This document shows positions 6,290-7,562 of a stretch of 7,562 nt of DNA, piece by piece. Made by a program: the position numbers and the translations under genes. Below the pieces are notes generated by a model. It ran no database searches. It worked only from the letters and a program-made list of their open reading frames with translations, and was not told the origin of the DNA. Source of the DNA: Clostridiales bacterium (GTDB lineage: Bacteria; Bacillota; Clostridia; Saccharofermentanales; UBA5734); contig SLMY01000207.1 of assembly GCA_007133255.1 (NCBI GenBank), positions 1 to 7,562 on the forward strand, given 5' to 3'. Every line of letters starts with the position of its first letter. The first letter of the stretch is position 1.

Positions 6290-7259
6290 GCGCCTGATTC
6301 AGTAATTCATTCAAAGGAAGATACTGAACCGTGTTACTGTCCTCATTCGTTATAATGATTTTGGCATTTGGATAGATCAGTTCAAGTGTTTCCATCACCA
6401 GTCGATACTCAGTAATATCAGGGTTGTTCTGATACTCAGCATAAATAGCGTTAAACTGGGCTACGTCACCGGTCGCGCTGAAAATTCTTGCCTCTTTTGT
6501 TGCTTCTGCCGCCTCAAGCAAGGCCTGTGCCTCACCGCGGGCAACCGGAATGCGTTCATTCTGGTAACGACGGGCTTCATTCACCTTTGTATTCTGCTCT
6601 TCTCTGGCATCGGTTACATCTTTGAATGCAGCCTGCACCTCACCGCTGGGCGGTTCGATATCCTGAAAACGCAAGGCAATAATGTGGATTCCGGACTGGT
6701 ATCGTTCCTGCAATTCGAGCAGCTGGTCGGTCGCTCTGGCTTCAATTTCAGTTTTACCATCTGTTATGGCAAAATCCAGATTAGCCGAACCGATAACACT
6801 TCGAATTGAAGCCGTAGTCGCATTTTGAAGAAACTGTTCTCCATCGGAAATATTGTAAAGATAATCTTTTACATTACTAATACGCCATTCCACGATCGCG
6901 TCTGCATGAACGATATTTTCGTCACCAGTGATCATCAGCGCTTCATCATCCACAGAAACAATGGTTCCATCACCTAAAGTACGAAAACCAATTTCTATTT
7001 TCTGAGTCAGCTTCGCCGGTACTTTGACGATTTGCTGGATTGCATAAGGAGCTTTGAAATAAAGCCCGGCATCCACCTGTTCATGTGTTAATTGGCCAAA
7101 TGTCAAAATGGCAGCATGCTCCTGCTCCTGGACCGTGTAAAACATAGTAGACCCGGCAGCCAGGATCGCAATGACAATGACAGCGATCACTACTTTTTTT
7201 ATGACGCCCGCTGGAATTGTCGGCATCTGGGGTCTGTTATTTTGATTGAAATCATCCAT
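6270..7259 (-). CDS. hflK: HflK, SPFH/Band 7 membrane protein partner of HflC
   Basis: The 329-residue protein has a short polar N-terminus (MDDFNQNNRPQMP), one membrane segment at about 20-42 and an SPFH/Band 7 domain starting at TVQEQEHAAILTFG (42-55). HflK-type features are YFKAPYAIQQIVKVP, VEWRIS and DIEPPSGEVQAAFKDV. An Ala/Glu/Arg-rich helical region (EARRYQNERIPVARGEAQ onward) follows. The segment EYRLVMETLE and a final hydrophobic strand near the end are also typical. The N-terminus lacks the long Gly/Pro-rich extension of E. coli HflK, as usual for shorter Gram-positive versions. The start is set by GAAGGAG at 7274-7268, 8 bases upstream. It is first in a two-gene operon with hflC; ftsH is not adjacent in this window. 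Confidence 0.93.
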   Translation of the reverse strand: MDDFNQNNRPQMPTIPAGVIKKVVIAVIVIAILAAGSTMFYTVQEQEHAAILTFGQLTHEQVDAGLYFKAPYAIQQIVKVPAKLTQKIEIGFRTLGDGTIVSVDDEALMITGDENIVHADAIVEWRISNVKDYLYNISDGEQFLQNATTASIRSVIGSANLDFAITDGKTEIEARATDQLLELQERYQSGIHIIALRFQDIEPPSGEVQAAFKDVTDAREEQNTKVNEARRYQNERIPVARGEAQALLEAAEATKEARIFSATGDVAQFNAIYAEYQNNPDITEYRLVMETLELIYPNAKIIITNEDSNTVQYLPLNELLNQARGGVTQ

Positions 7260-7316
7260 TAAAAATTCTCCTTCTATTGGATTAAGGAATAGTCTATAAA
7301 GTATCGCAGATATACA

Positions 7317-7325
7317 ATTATACCA
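7317..7325 (-). promoter_or_regulatory. Extended -10 promoter of the hflK-hflC operon
   Basis: Read on the minus strand the sequence is TGGTATAAT, a full extended -10. The hexamer at the -35 distance (TGTTCG) is poor. Transcription would begin near 7310, giving a leader of about 50 bases before the hflK ATG. Confidence 0.5.
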
Positions 7326-7326
7326 C

Positions 7327-7460
7327 TAGATGACCAATCCGAACACTCACTTATATCATAGTCTCAAATAAATCTGTTTTTTCTCAATCATGCTGAAGGT
7401 ACAACTGTTGGCCAGCAGTTCAGGATCGCTTAGCTCGCTAACCAGGCTGGAAGTTTTTTT
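7327..7460 (+). ncRNA. Possible small RNA upstream of hflK (tentative)
   Basis: A plus-strand promoter-like pair, ATGACC and TATCAT (18-base spacer, roughly 7330-7359), is followed about 100 bases later by a structured GC-richer block ending in seven T residues (7454-7460). In the block, AACTGTTGGCCAGCAGTT (7403-7420) is a near-palindrome, and CCAGC (7412-7416) can pair with GCTGG (7446-7450) just before the T tract. No known RNA family was recognised; signature elements of SRP RNA and tRNA were looked for and not found. The transcript would be about 95 bases. Both promoter and terminator are imperfect. Confidence 0.22.
7403..7420. repeat. 18-bp near-perfect palindrome
   Basis: AACTGTTGGCCAGCAGTT matches its own reverse complement at all but two symmetric positions, which can pair as G-U in RNA. 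It could be an operator or the stem of an RNA structure. It lies about 80 bases upstream of the hflK -10 box. Confidence 0.45.
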
Positions 7461-7473
7461 CAGTTATGCATAC

Positions 7474-7482
7474 TGATATAAT
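7474..7482 (+). promoter_or_regulatory. Extended -10 promoter pointing out of the window
   Basis: TGATATAAT is an extended -10 on the plus strand, identical to the ilvE one. A second TATAAT follows at about 7488-7493. No gene begins before the window edge, so this would drive a gene to the right. Confidence 0.33.
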
Positions 7483-7539
7483 TGAAATATAATAGAAATA
7501 CCAAATAGGTCGATCATAAGCCAAAAATAGTCATGCGAA

Positions 7540-7551
7540 TGAGAATTCTCA
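7540..7551. promoter_or_regulatory. 12-bp perfect palindrome TGAGAATTCTCA, candidate operator
   Basis: TGAGAATTCTCA lies about 60 bases downstream of the plus-strand extended -10. It faintly resembles iron or metal regulator half-sites, but the halves are directly joined, without the single-base centre of a 7-1-7 Fur box. Its role is unknown, and a 12-bp palindrome can arise by chance. Confidence 0.3.
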
Positions 7552-7562
7552 ACCGCTCAAAA

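Larger units (their letters stand above)
7260..7562. other. Non-coding region upstream of hflK
   Basis: No credible protein gene was found on either strand in this 303-base tail. It holds the hflK ribosome binding site and promoter (7260-7325), a possible plus-strand small transcription unit (about 7327-7460), an 18-bp near-palindrome (7403-7420), a plus-strand extended -10 (7474-7482) and a 12-bp palindrome (7540-7551). A divergent gene probably starts to the right of the window. Confidence 0.6.

Noticed and set aside
7403..7460. SRP RNA or tRNA in the structured block upstream of hflK
   Set aside because: The conserved SRP loop (GTCCGGAAGGAAGCAGCC type) is absent, and no cloverleaf with acceptor and T-arm signatures can be drawn.
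1..7562. CRISPR arrays, insertion sequences, prophage or toxin-antitoxin genes
   Set aside because: No regularly spaced repeats, transposase or integrase motifs, or small paired genes were found on either strand.

Overview
The window looks like the chromosome of a Bacillota bacterium, probably an anaerobic clostridial relative. Base composition is intermediate, every gene has a purine-rich Shine-Dalgarno, the promoters carry TATAAT boxes (two with the extended TGn form), and one terminator is a textbook hairpin with a U tract. No rRNA, tRNA, CRISPR array, insertion sequence or phage gene is visible. The lineage is inference; the layout is read directly.

Layout, left to right. (1) Positions 1-808, minus strand: the N-terminal 269 residues of an SLC13/DASS-type ion permease running off the left edge. 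A perfect AT-rich 14-bp inverted repeat lies upstream of it. (2) 1086-2171, minus: a Gfo/Idh/MocA-family NAD(P)-dependent sugar oxidoreductase, followed by a GC-rich palindromic element and a weak terminator. (3) 2397-3836, plus: a cytoplasmic Cys-type sulfatase, divergent from the oxidoreductase across a shared intergenic region. Its stop lies inside an imperfect 18/20-bp tandem repeat, and the same frame stays open for 39 more codons. (4) 3958-5028, minus: a PLP-dependent branched-chain amino acid aminotransferase (ilvE type), convergent with the sulfatase. (5) 5332-7259, minus: an hflK-hflC operon with a 4-base overlap, closed by a strong terminator at 5231-5272. (6) 7260-7562: non-coding, with the hflK promoter, several palindromes and a possible plus-strand small RNA.

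How the genes fit together. The sulfatase and oxidoreductase plausibly form one catabolic unit: removal of a sulfate ester from an imported sugar derivative, then oxidation or epimerisation of the sugar. The adjacent permease might move an anion, but its substrate cannot be read from sequence. The aminotransferase is a stand-alone amino acid metabolism gene. HflK and HflC form a membrane SPFH complex that in other bacteria surrounds the FtsH protease; ftsH is not in this window.

Most useful second looks: the open frame and tandem repeat at the sulfatase stop, the G7 tract at the hflK-hflC junction (a -1 slip or one-base gain would fuse the two proteins), the GC palindrome at 1028-1077, and the possible small RNA beside the hflK promoter.
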